From NCBI RefSeq assembly GCF_000003815.2, contig NC_049991.1:21691395-21745544 (forward strand): a stretch of DNA of 54,150 nt, read 5' to 3'. A model generated the notes under the pieces. It searched no databases. It saw only the letters and a list, made by a program, of their open reading frames with translations, and was not told where the DNA came from. A program made the position numbers and the translations under genes. Shown piece after piece: positions 1 to 12,581 of this stretch. The stretch is from Branchiostoma floridae. Taxonomy: Eukaryota > Chordata > Leptocardii > Amphioxiformes > Branchiostomatidae. Every line of letters begins with the position of its first letter. The stretch's first letter is position 1.

Positions 1-420
1 GCTGCAGTACATTTACAGTAACATACATGTATGGGATCATATGATCATTGAGAAATTGGGATGAAAACATCCTTTCACAGTTACTTATTGTTGAATAACC
101 CGCTGAAACAGACATATAAATTTCAATTCAGGAGGAATGAATAAAAAGGGAATTATAGTATAAGTGATGCATGAAAAGAATGAGGAACAACTTTTGGAGA
201 TGTCTTTGGTTGGAAATCAGTTTTCACATGTACCATGCAAAAACTCAAATAGAGGTACCCAGCACATGTACATCATTGAGCGTCAAAATTTACCGATGGT
301 GACTAACAGAATTCCTGGTACATAAAACTAGCTTCAGGAAACCTGCAAAAAATCCAGCAGAAGTAAACATAGAACAGTACAAGTGCAAAGTTAACATAAT
401 CATGTTTTTTTTTTTGCTAA

Positions 421-774
421 GGCCACACCAATTTAATTTGTTGTTTCACGGATTTTTTCATAAAAAATATGGAGCGAGAGGGCGAAATAAAAATAAAATT
501 GTAAAATGTTTCGGATAAAGGTAAGGGTTAATCCCAAACATAAAGAAAAAAAGTTTTCAGCTTGAAAAAAGTACAAAAACACTATTACTGTACAGTAACA
601 GCACCTGTTCGTTGAAAATTACAAAAGTAGTGTCAGTTTTTATGTTTGCTACACCAGAAAGTTGGTGAATGGTTTCATTAATGGTGAAAATTTGCTGAGT
701 GGTACTTTTTATTTTTTTTTCCAAAAAATAGGAGCGAGCGAATCTGTGAACCAAGAAATTAAATTGGTGTGGCC
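421..774. mobile_element. MITE, 354 bp, TAA target duplication
   Basis: Terminal inverted repeats begin GGCCACACCAATTTAATT and end in its complement. TAA flanks both sides (418-420 and 775-777), which fits a PIF/Harbinger-type TWA duplication. No transposase is present, so it is non-autonomous. Confidence 0.75.
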
Positions 775-1559
775 TAACCAACCAACTTGTCAGGAGCGAC
801 TAGCTTGAGTGGTTGCTGAGGACAAGTTTGACTGTACATTTATATATGCATAGAAGACTAGAATATCATGTCCTTCCTCTGCCTTCCTCTTACTACAACC
901 AAAACATGTTTGGTTTGATTATGATTTGCAGCTTACAACTCAAACAAATTCATTTTCAACCTTAAAGGTTATTTGGAATTATTTCAAATTGGATGAAAAT
1001 ACCCCTCTTCCCCTAATGCATCCATACATGCCCTGACATTGGCAAGAATGTGGACAGATTTTGAGAAAGACTGAAGTAGACCTTGAGTTTTTTTTTACCT
1101 TAAATACATGTAATATAATTATTATGTAGTAATGTCCTAATCTTTCCAACCTTTATGTATTATACCTTCTGAATCGGGCAGGCTGACACTTAACACTACA
1201 TACATGGCAGGATGATTCTAACTACATTTTGTATACCAAGAAGAAATGAATATCTGGATTTGCCACCAAGATTTATAAATGTACATGCAGCACCAGTCTT
1301 GTTTGGGCTCCCTGTACCTAGAATGGAATCGTCTGCTGTGTGACATGCCTACATGTAGGAATTAACAGCTGGAATATCATCGACGATGTTAAAGTCTAAG
1401 AATAATCTGAAAGACGACAGAATACTCCAACTTACAAAATGTCCTAAGTTACTGTCTTTTTTATCAACAAAATTGACTAGTATCATCATTTTTATCCATT
1501 GATCACTAAATGACATTTTGGTTTCAAGATGACCACAGCCTCAGTGGAAAGGAGGTATA

Positions 1560-1751
1560 AAGCCCCCTTTACAAATCAAGAATTTAGCTCGGCCGAGTTG
1601 TCAGCGAGCTCTAAATTACGAGGAGGCATGAACCTGATGCCTACGAACAAATGGCAAAGTTTCTTCGTCGGCATCAGGGTCATACCTCCTCGTAATTTAG
1701 AGTTCGCTGACAACTCAGCCGATCTATATTCTTGATTTGTAAAGGGGGCTT
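1560..1751. mobile_element. Foldback element of about 190 bp
   Basis: The arms AAGCCCCCTTTACAAATCAA... and their reverse complement pair over about 85 bp around a short loop near 1650, apart from a few mismatches. The rest of 1-2455, downstream of the MEAK7-like gene, shows only this element, the MITE at 421-774 and AT-rich unique DNA. Confidence 0.7.
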
Positions 1752-2269
1752 AAAGGAATGAGTTCATCAGATAGTGACTCAATCAGCGGTGGAATACTTC
1801 ACTATACTACTGTTACAATGTACTAACAGCCTACCATATGATGCTCTTAGCATATCTCTTTGATATAAAGCTACATTTTTTACTAATACTATATATTATA
1901 TTAAGCACATAGAAGCTTTAGTTTTACATCTAATTCATTTTTGGAAGATGAAGTTTTGCCTTTAAGTTTACACAGTACCATTCTGTTATCACCATTCACA
2001 TTTCAAGTATTGCACCTGGAGTTGATATCATTTACTATTATTAACACTGGCCACTTTTGATTTGGAAAGATGCCAGACATTTTGAACCTCTGGCAAACAT
2101 TTTCGAGACATGTTCTTCTGTAAAGTACATGACATAGAAAAACATGCAACCTTTTTTTAAGCCATATGTGACAGCATTTTTGGTGAAGAATTCAAAATTC
2201 TACATTGTGACCTATAAAGGCTCATGTGTTGTGTCCAAAGTGACCAGAATTATTTGGAGCTTTTTTATC

Positions 2270-2455
2270 CATGCCACCTTGCTGGCACCTATGGTACTGC
2301 AGCCTGTGCCCCCTATTCTATTTCTTCAGTACTGCAGCCTATGCCCCTGCCCTATCTCTGCAGTTTGCACCCCCAGTACTGCAGCCTATGCCCCCTGTCT
2401 CCTGTCCCCAGTACTGCAGCCTGCACCCCCTGTCTCCTGGCCCCGGTACTGCAGC
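2270..2455. repeat. GTACTGCAGCCT tandem repeat past the MEAK7-like stop
   Basis: Repeated units of the form AGTACTGCAGCCT..GCCCCCT with a period of about 30-40 bp, directly 3' of the MEAK7-like coding end. Confidence 0.6.
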
Positions 2456-5400
2456 CTACATCCCGGGCCTCTCCTGCGGATGCTGGGTTTCCACGCCGAC
2501 CATATCCAGCAGGAACTTGTCAGGGTTGTCCTGCCAGTCGTCTCGGCCGGGCCGCTTCACCTTCTGCGTCTTCTCGGCCTGTCGATGCTCCCAGTCTCGC
2601 CATCGCTGCTGTTCCTTCAGAGCTCCTTCATCCCCACACCCCCACACCTGAAGGACACAGAATCAAACCTTAAACACCTGAGGGAACACAAGGTTAGGAA
2701 ATGTCTGCTTCTCGGCCTGTCGATGCTCCCAGTCTCGCCATCGCTGCTGTTCCTTCAGCGCTCCTTCATCACCACAGCCCCACACCTGTAGGACACAGAA
2801 TCATGTCATTAACACCTGAGGGAACACAGATCATGCCATAAACACCTGAGGGATCATGTCACACACTACTTAGACAACTGTCTGCATCTCGGCCTGTCGA
2901 TGCTCCCAGTCTCGCCAGTGCTGCTGTTCTGTCCGAGCTCCCTCAGCCCCACACCTGAATGACACAGAATTACACCATAAACACCTGAGGAACACAAGGT
3001 TAAGAAAAGTCTGCATCTCGGCCTGTCGATGTTACCAGTCTCGCCAATGTTGCTACTCTTTCAAATGGTGTGCTTTTCCTCAAAATTCCTGAATAGCAGC
3101 ATTCAGAGTATCAAATTTTTTATGCATTAGTTGTTTTGGGCTGATATGCTAAAGAGCAATCTGCACCACACCTCGATACTGCTATTACTTGAAAAGTCTC
3201 TTGAAATAGAAAAAATTTGTAACACACAATCTGCACCCCACCTCGACATTAGTGATGGCGAGCTCCCCCTCTGCTGTCTGTAGCGAGTCCAGAAAGAACA
3301 GTGATGCTACATTTAGATCCCAATAAAACAAACAAACAAACAAACAAACAAACAAACAAACCTCGACATTAGTGATAGCGAGCTCCCCCTCTGCAGTCTG
3401 CAGTGAGTCCAGACTCTGTAGGCTGACCAGCGGGCTGTCGAAGTTCCGGCCGAAGTAGATCCCGTTCTTCACGGTGCGCGCGTGGTGGTTCACGAACATC
3501 ATGCCCTGTCCCTCGTCTAGAACCCACACCTCGGGGGTCAGCTGGAGCAGTAGGCAGTCATGGCCTCCCCACGCCTAACAAACAACAACAATAAACAAAA
3601 ACAATAAACAACAGCGTGGTGGTTAACAAACATCATGTCCTGCCCCTCATCTAGCACCCAGACCTCAGGGGTCAGCTGCAGTAGCAGGCAGTCTTGGCCT
3701 CCCAATGCCTAACAAACAGTAAACAACAACAATAAACAACGTGGTGGTTCACAAACATCATGCCCTGCCCCTCGTCTAGCACCCACAACTCAGGGGTCAG
3801 CTGGAGCAGCAGGCATTCGTGCCCTCCCCACGCCTAACAAACAACAATAAATAACGACAATTAACAACAGCGTGGTGGTTCATGAACCTCATGTCCTGTC
3901 CTTCGTCTAGCACCCACACCTCAGGGGTCAGCTGAAGTAGCAGGCAGTCGTGCCCTCCCCACGCCTAACAAACAGTAAACAATAACAATAAACAACAACA
4001 ATAAACAACATGTGGTGGTTAACGAACATCATGCCCTGCCCCTCGTCTAGTACCCAGACCTCGGGAGTCAGCTGCAGCAGCAGGCAGTCATGGGCTCCCC
4101 ACGCCTGGCAAACAACAGTTAACAACAACAAACANNNNNNNNNNNNNNNNNNNNNNNNNNNNNNNNNNNNNNNNNNNNNNNNNNNNNNNNNNNNNNNNNN
4201 NNNNNNNNNNNNNNNNNNNNNNNNNNNNNNNNNNATGCAGTTACTTTTTTCTTGTAAATTCTACGTAGTACTACTACGTTATTGTTTGCTGACATAGTTA
4301 TGTCCATTTTGTCTCTCCGTCACTGCTATATTTCATCCAGTGTCTAGGATTTTAAACAAAATGTATTTTTGTGAATTTGTATGTTGGTGAATTGTAATAG
4401 CTTTTAGGATTTTATGGAATGACTAATTTGTTGGCACATTTCATGTGGCATTTATTATGTCATTTGCCATGCCAAGGACCAATAAAGCTGAATCTGAATA
4501 TGAGTATGCACTATTTGATAAGGGGAGGACTAAACATTTAACTGAGTGTCTAGTACTCACTGCAGTGCTCTCCCTCCACTCCGAGTCCACAGCAATGCAG
4601 AAAGTAAAGCCTCCGGCACAGCTGATCAGCAGGATGGTCGGGTCCTTGTAGGAGAACACGTGGTGTTCAAACCTGGGGAACACAGAACACATGGTGCTCA
4701 AACCTGGGGAACACAGAACACATGGTGCTCAAACCTGGGGAAACACAAGTCAAGTAGAGCTGACTCCACTGAAGCCACACCTGTGTTACCTATTTACACC
4801 TGTATAACACCTGTGTTACACCTGTGTGACACCTGTGACAGTACCTTACCTGCTGAGACTTTGTCCGTGCTCACGGCTGCTGTACAGCTTACTCCACTGC
4901 AGCCACACCTGTGTTACCTGTTCATACCTGTGTTACCTGTTCACACCTGTGTGACTGTTCACACCTGTGTTACCTGTACCTGTGACAGTACCTACCTGCT
5001 GAGACTCTGTCCGTGCTCCCGACTGCTGTACAGCTGACTCCACTGCAGCCACACCTGTGTTACCTGTTCATACCTGTGTTACCTGTTCACACCTGTGTGA
5101 CTGTTCACACCTGTGTTACCTGTACCTGTGACAGTACCTACCTGCTGAGACTCTGTCCGTGCTCCCGGCTGCTATACAGCTGACTCCACTGCAGCCACTT
5201 GGGCAGTTTGCTGTGCTCTACCAGCTGTGGGGGACAAAAATTCCTCTTTAGCATCAATTCATCTTCACAGGGTTCTCACCAGGAACCTAGTTTTCACAGC
5301 GTAGGGCAATCTTAGTGCAGCAAAGCCTTGTGGTGAGCAGTGCAGGCATGAGCATTGCAGGGGGTCTGAGAGTATCCTAACACTGAAAATTTTCAAAAAT

Positions 5401-8400
5401 ATACATCTCAAAAACATTGTTTCCTACATTTTATGGGACAAATTACTGTAATGAACTAGAGTTCGGCGACCTCATACCTCCATGAAAATTTAGAGCTTTC
5501 GTAAATTTCATGCAATTGACTAGCACATTAACATAATTTATGCATGGTATTGTTCATCATTGACTAACGTACCATGTCACAATTATAAAATTCCCATTAT
5601 TAATCATAAAGCGTTTTTGCAATTTTACATAAATTATGCAAATAAGTTCCTCATTACCATATTTGGTATCTGCTTATATTCCACCTATCATAGTTAACAT
5701 GTGTTACATTTATTGAAGTCCAGTTATTGAAAACAATGGAATTATACAATTTCCTCATTAATCATGCAAATTAAGTCCTCATTTGCATAAAATGTATATC
5801 ATTATGAACATATTTGCGTAAGGTACCCGCATGCCTAGTATGATGCCAATCCATCAATCCTTTCTGCAGTTATCCTCTTTAGAATGTCTTGACAAAAACG
5901 CCCCTGCAGTTCCGCAATTAAATGTTAGGGGGCTGAAACCTGCCCCACTTTGTCAGGACACTGCAAGCTATCTACCAGCCAAATGTCAAGACCATATCAC
6001 ATCCAGGACAAGAGATACATTGAAAAAACTGCCATAATATAATATCCTCATTAATTATGCAAATGTGCTCCTATTTTGCATAATTAGTATTTAATCTTGT
6101 ACAAAATTGTCTAAGGTACCTACATACCAAAAATGATGAGAATCCGTTGTTCCCTTCTTGAGTTATCCTCGTCAGAAGTTTTTGACAAAAATGCCCCTGC
6201 TATTCTCAAACTAGACGCTAGGGGGCCCAAACTTACGTAATTTTTTCCTGAGCACAAGAGCTATCTAATACTTAAAAATCTTGACCATAGCATGTTCAGA
6301 ACACCGAGATAGCAAAACCGGAAGTTGCGCTGCAGTACCAAGGCCACACACCAGGGGGCCCAAAATTGACCTTGACCTTCGTCTTCCCAACCCCTACCTA
6401 CATACCAAATATCATAGTAGTCCATCAAGAGGTTCTCAAGTTATGATGACCACAAATATGCGGACACACAGACACACACACAAACAAACACACACACAAA
6501 CACACACACACACACACAGACACACTCAAAACTATACCTCCATTTTTTCATGGAGGTAAATATTACATCTAAGATGCTATAGCCTCTGCCCTGTTCTAAC
6601 CTCTGTAAACTCTAACCTAGCTCTCACCCCTGCCCTGTTCTTTGTGTAGCGGATTGGGAGGATACAAGACAACACCCAGGCCATGGGCAGGTCCATCATA
6701 CAGTAACCTCTAGCCTCCATAACCTCTAACCTCTCACCTCTGCCCTGTTCTTTGTGTAGCGGATTGGGAGAATACAGGACAACACCCAGGCCATGGGCAG
6801 GTCCATCATACTCTCAGCAAATCTCTGTCGCACAGAGGCAGTAAGCTCTTCGTTGGGACCTGGAACAATAAAGCACCCAAAATATGTACTATTAATAACT
6901 TCCAAATTAAAAAATTTTCAGAAAGTGTTGATATTTCAAGCAACAGTAAGTAATCATCAATCGTCTGTGTGATATTATGGGAAAGGTGTACTAACAGTCT
7001 ACAGTTATTTAACTGTTTTCAAACACAATAATTGGAACCATCAAATGTGTGTTCTGTCTGTGTTACCTGTGTCCACACCTGTGTCCACACCTGTGTCCAC
7101 ACCTGTGTTCACACCTGTGTGCACACCTGTGTTCACACCTGTACCCACACCTGTGTTCACACCTGTGTTCACACTGCCTTACCTTCCTGTGCCCCCAGCA
7201 GAGTCTTCTGTACGTAGGTGTGCAGACCAGAGAACAGTTGCAGGTAGTGAGACTGGATCACAAAGTGAAGCTCCTTCCCTGTCTGTTTGCTGCAGGTCTT
7301 CATGACACTACTGGCCAGGGAATCCAGGATACTGGTATTCCCCTTGAGAGCCTCTGGGTCAAGGTTGATGGAGGCCAGGCAGAGGGTAAAGGCTGTGTGC
7401 ACCATGTTTCTGTGGGTCAGGGGTGGAAGGTCAAATTTAGCATAAAGCAGATTGTCTTAGAGTCTGTAATTCATAAAATATGATTAAGTAATTATGGTAA
7501 AATCCTAATTAACAAGAGTTCAGAGACCTCATACCTGCATTGTGAATTTCTTGTTTTATCTTGTCTCATTTATTATGCAAATACCACTGTACAGTTAGTA
7601 AGCTGAATCTAATTTCAATGATGGTCTTCTCTACGAAAAATAGAAATTCAATATATTGTGAAATGTGATTAGTCCATTCCACGCAGCAGGATTAAATCAA
7701 CCCAGCATGCAGGAAATCAGCCCTGTGTGCAGAATTGATTTCCTGCATCAACCTGCATTCATTTCCTGCGTTTTGGATCTTAAGTTGATTTAATGCATAC
7801 TGGAAATCAACTTTGCACGCAAGAAGTCAATCTTGCAGGCCGGAAGTGAACCCTGCAGGCAGGAAGTCAACCCTGCAGCCAGCAAGTCAACCCTGCAGAC
7901 AGGAGGTCAACCCTGCAGCCAGCAAGTCAACCCTGCAGACAGGAGGTCAACCCTGCAGCCAGCAAGTCAACCCTGCAGACAGGAGGTCAACCCTGCAGTC
8001 AGCAAGTCAACCCTGCAGACAGGAGGTCAACCCTGTAGGCAGGAGGTCAACCCTGCAGCCAGCAAGTCAACCCTGCAGGCCGGAAGTCAACCCTGCAGGC
8101 CGGAAGTCAACCCTGCAGACAGCAAGTCAACCCTGCCGACAGGAGGTCAACCCTGCAGCCAGCNNNNNNNNNNNNNNNNNNNNNNNNNNNNNNNNNNNNN
8201 NNNNNNNNNNNNNNNNNNNNNNNNNNNNNNNNNNNNNNNNNNNNNNNNNNNNNNNNNNNNNNNNNNNNNNNNNTGCAGGCAGGAGGTCAACCCTGCAGGC
8301 AGGGAGGTCAACCCTGCAGCCAGCAAGTCAACCCTGCAGACAGGAGGTCAACCCTGCAGGCAGGAGGTCAACCCAGCAGGCAGGAGGTCAACCCAGCAGC

Positions 8401-11400
8401 CAGCAAGTCAACCCTGCAGACAGGAGGTCAACCCTGCAGTCAGTAAGTCAACCTGCACACAGCAAGTCAACCCTGCACACAGCAAGTCAACCCTGCAGAC
8501 AGGAGGTCAACCCTGCTGGCAGGAGGTCAACCCTGCAGGCAGGAGGTCAACCCTGCAGGCCGGAAGTCAACCCTGCAGGCAGGAGGTCAACCCTGCAGGC
8601 CGGAAGTCAACCCTGCAGACAGCAAGTCAACCCTGCAGGCAGCAAGTCAACCCTGCAGACAGCAAGTCAACCCTGCAGGCAGCAAGTCGACCCTGCAGAC
8701 AGCAAGTCAACCCTGCAGACAGCAAGTCAACCCTGCAGACAGCAAGTCAACCCTGCAGGCCGGAAGTCAACCCTGCAGACAGTAAGTCAACCCTGCAGAC
8801 AGCAAGTCAACCCGGCAGACAGCAAGTCAACCCTGCAGGCCGGAAGTCAACCCTGCAGACAGTAAGTCAACCCTGCAGACAGCAAGTCAACCCGGCAGAC
8901 AGCATCTTGGCACTTAGATTAAAACTAAATTAAATCAGCTAAATTACTAGAAAATGAAAGTTTTGTATCACAGTTTTCCATAACCTTTTTTCCAACACAA
9001 ACACCTGTACTGTAAGGCGTCTTGCCATACCTGACACCTTCTTCCGTCACCCCTTTCTTCTCGAAGAACACGTTGTTAGTACTTGATCTAAAACAGATTG
9101 AAACACCTGTAAGTTGTAAGACATCCTGACTTACCTGACACCTTCTTCCGTCACCCCTTCCTTCTCGAAGAACACGTCGTGGTAGTACTTGATCTGAGAC
9201 GACAGGCCGGCCAGGTTTAGCGTCTCCTGAGCCCCGATCAGAAATGCTCGGTGACCGACGCTGCCTACAAAATTTAATGTGGAACCAAATCAAACAGTAA
9301 CTTTTAACCATTGGGAGTATCATAAATCTTTTTGTGAACGCTACAGTTTCTGAGTGCATTGATGTCACATTTGGAGGATAAAATTTCTATTATCTAAGTG
9401 CTGCTTAAGTCTTGTCTCAATAACTTTTTACACTTTTCATCGTTCATCCGTACGTTCAGTTTTCATTTCTGTTGCTGGTCAAATGAATAAGCAATTGATG
9501 TGTTATTTGGAGTCTAAATATTGTACCTCTTTAATCTGATTTTACTCTTAGAAAACACATTAAGAATAGATGATAGATTATAAATCAATAGCATTTCATT
9601 GATAGTAATGAGACTTTTGTCATTAAATAAATCAGAAGGGAATCCTACATTCCAGCCGTGGTCATGGCCACTCTATGTGTTGCAGTCAATTAGAATATTG
9701 TCATTGCTGATATTGTAATTGCTGAATGTCTTGCATAATTTAGGGTCATTTGTGCTTGCAGACTGCGTTAAAACTCTGCCCACGTCTTTCACAGTTTACA
9801 TTTAAATTTACACAGTGACATATTTTCAAGTTGATGATGGCAATTGGATCTGGACCTGCTTGAGCCAGTAATTATTTGGTGGATTGGTGGATTTTGTGGC
9901 TTCCTTTCTGCAAGCATTTTTACCTTTTTGTGTAGAGGCAGACTCTGTGGCCCCACCCACAGGACCTGGCCACAACACAACACTGTGAGGACTTCGTAAT
10001 CATCACTTATCCTGGCTTATATACAGCAGATTCTACACCTAAACTTGGCAGACATTCAGTTCCACATACAAACATGCGAGTATTGCTGTGTTTAGAGAGA
10101 TTGGCATACTAGTACAGTCATGCAGGAAAGGGTGTCTGCTGAGTTTGACAGAAACCCATGACAGAAGGAGAGGGGAGGGGGGCTGCTAGTACTTACGGCT
10201 GCCTGCATCCACAGGAGGGCATGGTTAAGGTAAGAGAGACAGACTACATGTAGGGTTAAAGTCTACAAGAGAAAGGAAGGTATCCTATGCACGGACATGA
10301 TCAAGCATATCACTCATCACACATGTCTGCAAGGAAGACAATGTTTAGTTTGTAGTAGTCCAGCCAGTTGTTTGCTTTAGTTTACTCCCGAAGGTCGCTA
10401 CCCATCAACAGCCAACTTTGGGAGTGGATTTAAGCAAACAAGGTTGGACTACAGGCTTTAAGGAAGATAGTTTTAGTAACATATTGTATCTGCAAACATT
10501 ACAGAAGCAATAGCAGCAAACATGCAAAATGTACATGTTTGTAAGGCCATAAGTTCATTTCCTAGAGAACTAGGATTACTTCAAGACACTTTAATGTCAG
10601 GTCACAGTCTCTGATAACTATTCATGTGTCCAACGCTGAGGTTTTACATGCAGCACACACCACTATTCTGTTCACACAGCCCTCAGTTTGTAAATGCTGC
10701 AAAATGTACACAAAATCAATACCCAGGAACACATACTTGGACAAATGGAGCCCTGCCAAATGGCATAATTGAACCATTTCTTGGTGTTAAGATTCTTGGA
10801 CTCCAAGTTGGAGTACCCTGCATCTTAGGTCTGAGAGTTAAAAGCTCCTTTCTGTAATCCTCCCCGTGGCACACACACATCAATATCGAGCAATCTCTCT
10901 CTCAGGGGGAGTTTAATCTGATCACTTAGCAGGAATGACCCTGGGGTAAATGGTGGGTCATCACCAGAATACCAGCTATTGCAAACATGACCATTACATT
11001 TCAGGCTACTGTGGACGGAATACAATTGGTGTTAATAGGAGTAACACACAACCATATCATTTTCTTGGTACACACCTACAGGTATACAGCAGGGCTGTTG
11101 AGGAATATTGAGAACTGGCCAAGAATACATTTAGCTAATGCCACCATTTAGCTTTTAAACCTTAGGAATTTCTAAGGAGTAACACACAACCTTGTCGTCA
11201 AAGAATATAAGATACCCATTCACAGTACAAGCATTTGGATAGATTTTGGAAATATTTTCAAATTTTATCCAGCTGTTTGATCAGAAGTACAGCTGTAACT
11301 GTTACCTTACATAACATACAATCATTATTCATTTCTTTAAGCTTTCAGGTTCTTTGGATATTTCAAACTGAAAATTCTGCGTTCAATGATCTATGATTGT

Positions 11401-12581
11401 GACCTTGGTGCTGCTAAAGAAAGATAAACAGTCAATCAGTATTACTGAGGACTGTGGATCACAAATGCCATTGTTCTAACCCAACATGCCATTGTGGTCC
11501 GATCATTTGGATGTGACAAAGCAAAGTGTGCATTGAATACAATTCACCTGCACTTATGAATAATTAATAATCAGTTATAAGATTGCAGGACAACCCATGT
11601 ATCAAAGTCACAACTAGTCTTGTACCAACTTAGATATCTAGAATAAAGGACATTTATTGATTTCCATAAATGATTGTTCCATGAAAACATCATATGAAAT
11701 TGATTGAGTTCTTAATCAATGTTCTTACCATGACTACCCCCGTACTAGTACTAAATGCTAAATATTACAAGCCCTCATGGATAATATTAACAGCACTATC
11801 AAATTCTGAAACTCTGCGAGGAATACTGTAAATACATTTAAGTTTGCGGGGATTTAATTTCGCGGTAGCGGAAAAAGGACTTCTCGCGGTGGATTTAAGT
11901 TTGCGGTAACACCATAGACTGCTGTCTGATACCATGATAGAAAAATGTTTGCTGTGACCACTTCACCGCGAAAACCGCGAACATTAATCCACCGCGAAAT
12001 TTCTGCATTTACAGTACATGTGAGCAACTGTCATGTTAATTTTCATTTCAATCTTATGAGAAGCCATCACAATCTGCGGAGCAGTTGGGATATTTGGGGG
12101 ATAATTGAATTTAATGTCTCCTGTTATTGTTAATATGATAGGAAAAGAAGTTGATTCTTTAAAATAGTATTGATAACATTGCTAAAAGATACATCTGTAT
12201 GTATATAAATTCATGCTGTGAACAATGCTCAATATACAAATGTAAACTTCAACATTTGTACAAATGTACATTCAACTGTCCATGCAGCAATAAAGTTCAC
12301 TCATTCATACTCACATTCATACTATCTGATGAACAATCATATATAATAACAAACGAGGTCCGACCTGATGCTGGATTGGGCGCGATGGCGTTGAACATGA
12401 CGGAGCCAAACGCGGGCAGCGGCGTGCCGAACAGCTGGCGGAACCCGTCCTCCGTAACGCAGGGGTCCTGCCCGGGCTTCTCTTCCGCCAGCCGGGCGAA
12501 CAGAGCCTCCAGCCGCGGGTCAAACGACTCTGCCGAGGCCGCCGCTGCCACGGGCTCCCCGTGGCTCGCCTGGTTCCCCAT
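2456..12581 (-). CDS. MEAK7: TLDc-domain protein, MEAK7-like, 8 exons, complete
   Basis: Eight exons join in phase on the minus strand: 12365-12581, 9135-9264, 7183-7409, 6738-6859, 5142-5224, 4561-4672, 3362-3574 and 2456-2647, giving about 431 aa (human MEAK7/TLDC1 is 456). The N-terminus is MGNQASHG, an N-myristoylation-type start like MGNS in human MEAK7. Exons 1-4 form the helical N-terminal half. Exons 5-8 form the TLDc domain, with visible pieces LPKWLQWSQLYSSREHG, FEHHVFSYKDPTILLISCAGG, GMMFVNHHARTVKNGIYFG and NVEVWGCGDEG; the last matches the family's EVW-G strand. The lysine-rich tail ends in FLLDMVGV plus a short extension. In vertebrates MEAK7 is a lysosome-associated activator of an alternative mTOR pathway; that role here is inferred. 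Nearly every exon has partial copies in the neighbouring introns. Other TLDc families (OXR1, NCOA7, TBC1D24, TLDC2) fit less well because of the MGN start and the length. There is probably a 5' UTR intron: a CCCCCCAG acceptor lies just upstream of the ATG and a GTACGTAAAT donor near 13274. Confidence 0.8.
2690..3060 (-). repeat. Three acceptor-side copies of MEAK7-like exon 8
   Basis: Each copy repeats the start of exon 8 (VWGCGDEG...RWRDWEHRQAEK region) with intron sequence, diverging with distance from the true exon at 2456-2647. All lie upstream of it. Confidence 0.85.
3221..3295 (-). repeat. Donor-side copy of MEAK7-like exon 7, plus (CAAA)n
   Basis: Duplicates LDSLQTAEGELAITNVE and lies downstream of the true exon (3362-3574), separated from it by a CAAA microsatellite at 3326-3360. 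Confidence 0.8.
3605..4134 (-). repeat. Four acceptor-side copies of MEAK7-like exon 7
   Basis: Units of about 100-140 bp repeat the first half of exon 7 (AWGGHDCLLLQLTPEVWVLD...FVNHH) joined by AACAACAATAA linkers. The array runs into the 100-N gap at 4135. Confidence 0.9.
4676..4745 (-). repeat. Acceptor-side copies of MEAK7-like exon 6
   Basis: Two short units containing the CCCAG/GTTTGAGCACCATGTG acceptor junction, upstream of the true exon at 4561-4672. Confidence 0.7.
4785..5141 (-). repeat. Donor-side copies of MEAK7-like exon 5 with ACACCTGTGTTACC repeats
   Basis: Two copies of the exon 5 end (QWSQLYSSREHGQSLS region and donor) alternate with short CACCTGTGTTACCTGTT units. Confidence 0.8.
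5447..6557. mobile_element. Dispersed repeat ending in a CA-rich tail
   Basis: AT-rich element with ATACCTCCATGAAAA near the left end and its complement TTTTTTCATGGAGGTA at the right. It has an internal CACACAAACAAACAC tail preceded by a phrase about 'ccaaatatcatagtagtccatc' type, a layout common in marine invertebrate repeats. A fragment with a similar left end starts at about 7508. No ORF of substance. Confidence 0.5.
6606..6715 (-). repeat. Donor-side copy of MEAK7-like exon 4
   Basis: A single near-identical copy of the exon 4 end (DLPMAWVLSCILPIRY region), downstream of the true exon. Confidence 0.85.
7066..7182. repeat. ACACCTGTGTYC 12-bp repeat next to the exon 3 donor
   Basis: About nine units of CACACCTGTGTCC/TTC abut the MEAK7-like exon 3 donor at 7182. 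Confidence 0.75.
7833..8905. repeat. 20-bp minisatellite, about 50 copies
   Basis: Unit AGCAAGTCAACCCTGCAGAC with AGC/AGG/CGG variants, interrupted by 110 N at 8164. It lies in MEAK7-like intron 2. Because 20 is not a multiple of 3, a 60-bp superperiod gives long stop-free frames; these ORFs are artefacts. Confidence 0.97.
9001..9110 (-). repeat. Donor-side copy of MEAK7-like exon 2
   Basis: Duplicates the VFFEKEGVTEEGVR end and donor, diverged by several substitutions and a short deletion. Confidence 0.8.
10352..10452. mobile_element. Small foldback element, about 100 bp
   Basis: GTAGTCCAGCCAGTTGTTTG pairs with CAAACAAGGTTGGACTAC at the other end, in the 3.1-kb first coding intron of MEAK7-like. 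The remainder of 9265-12364 shows no gene. Confidence 0.6.
11825..12017. mobile_element. Foldback element with CGCGG-rich arms
   Basis: TACTGTAAATACATTTAAGT ... CGCGGT pairs with ACCGCGAA...TGCATTTACAGTA. A partial relative is at about 19280-19350. Confidence 0.6.

Noticed and set aside
2144-2791. 215-aa plus-strand ORF rich in Pro, Cys and Tyr
   Set aside because: Antisense to MEAK7-like exon 8 and its copies plus a short tandem repeat.
7066-8905. CRISPR-like array
   Set aside because: Tandem repeats are contiguous with no unique spacers, and the DNA is eukaryotic.
7813-8933. Two long plus-strand ORFs of about 350-366 aa with a 20-aa repeat
   Set aside because: They are translations of the 20-bp minisatellite in a MEAK7-like intron; the period makes several frames stop-free and the composition has no gene context.
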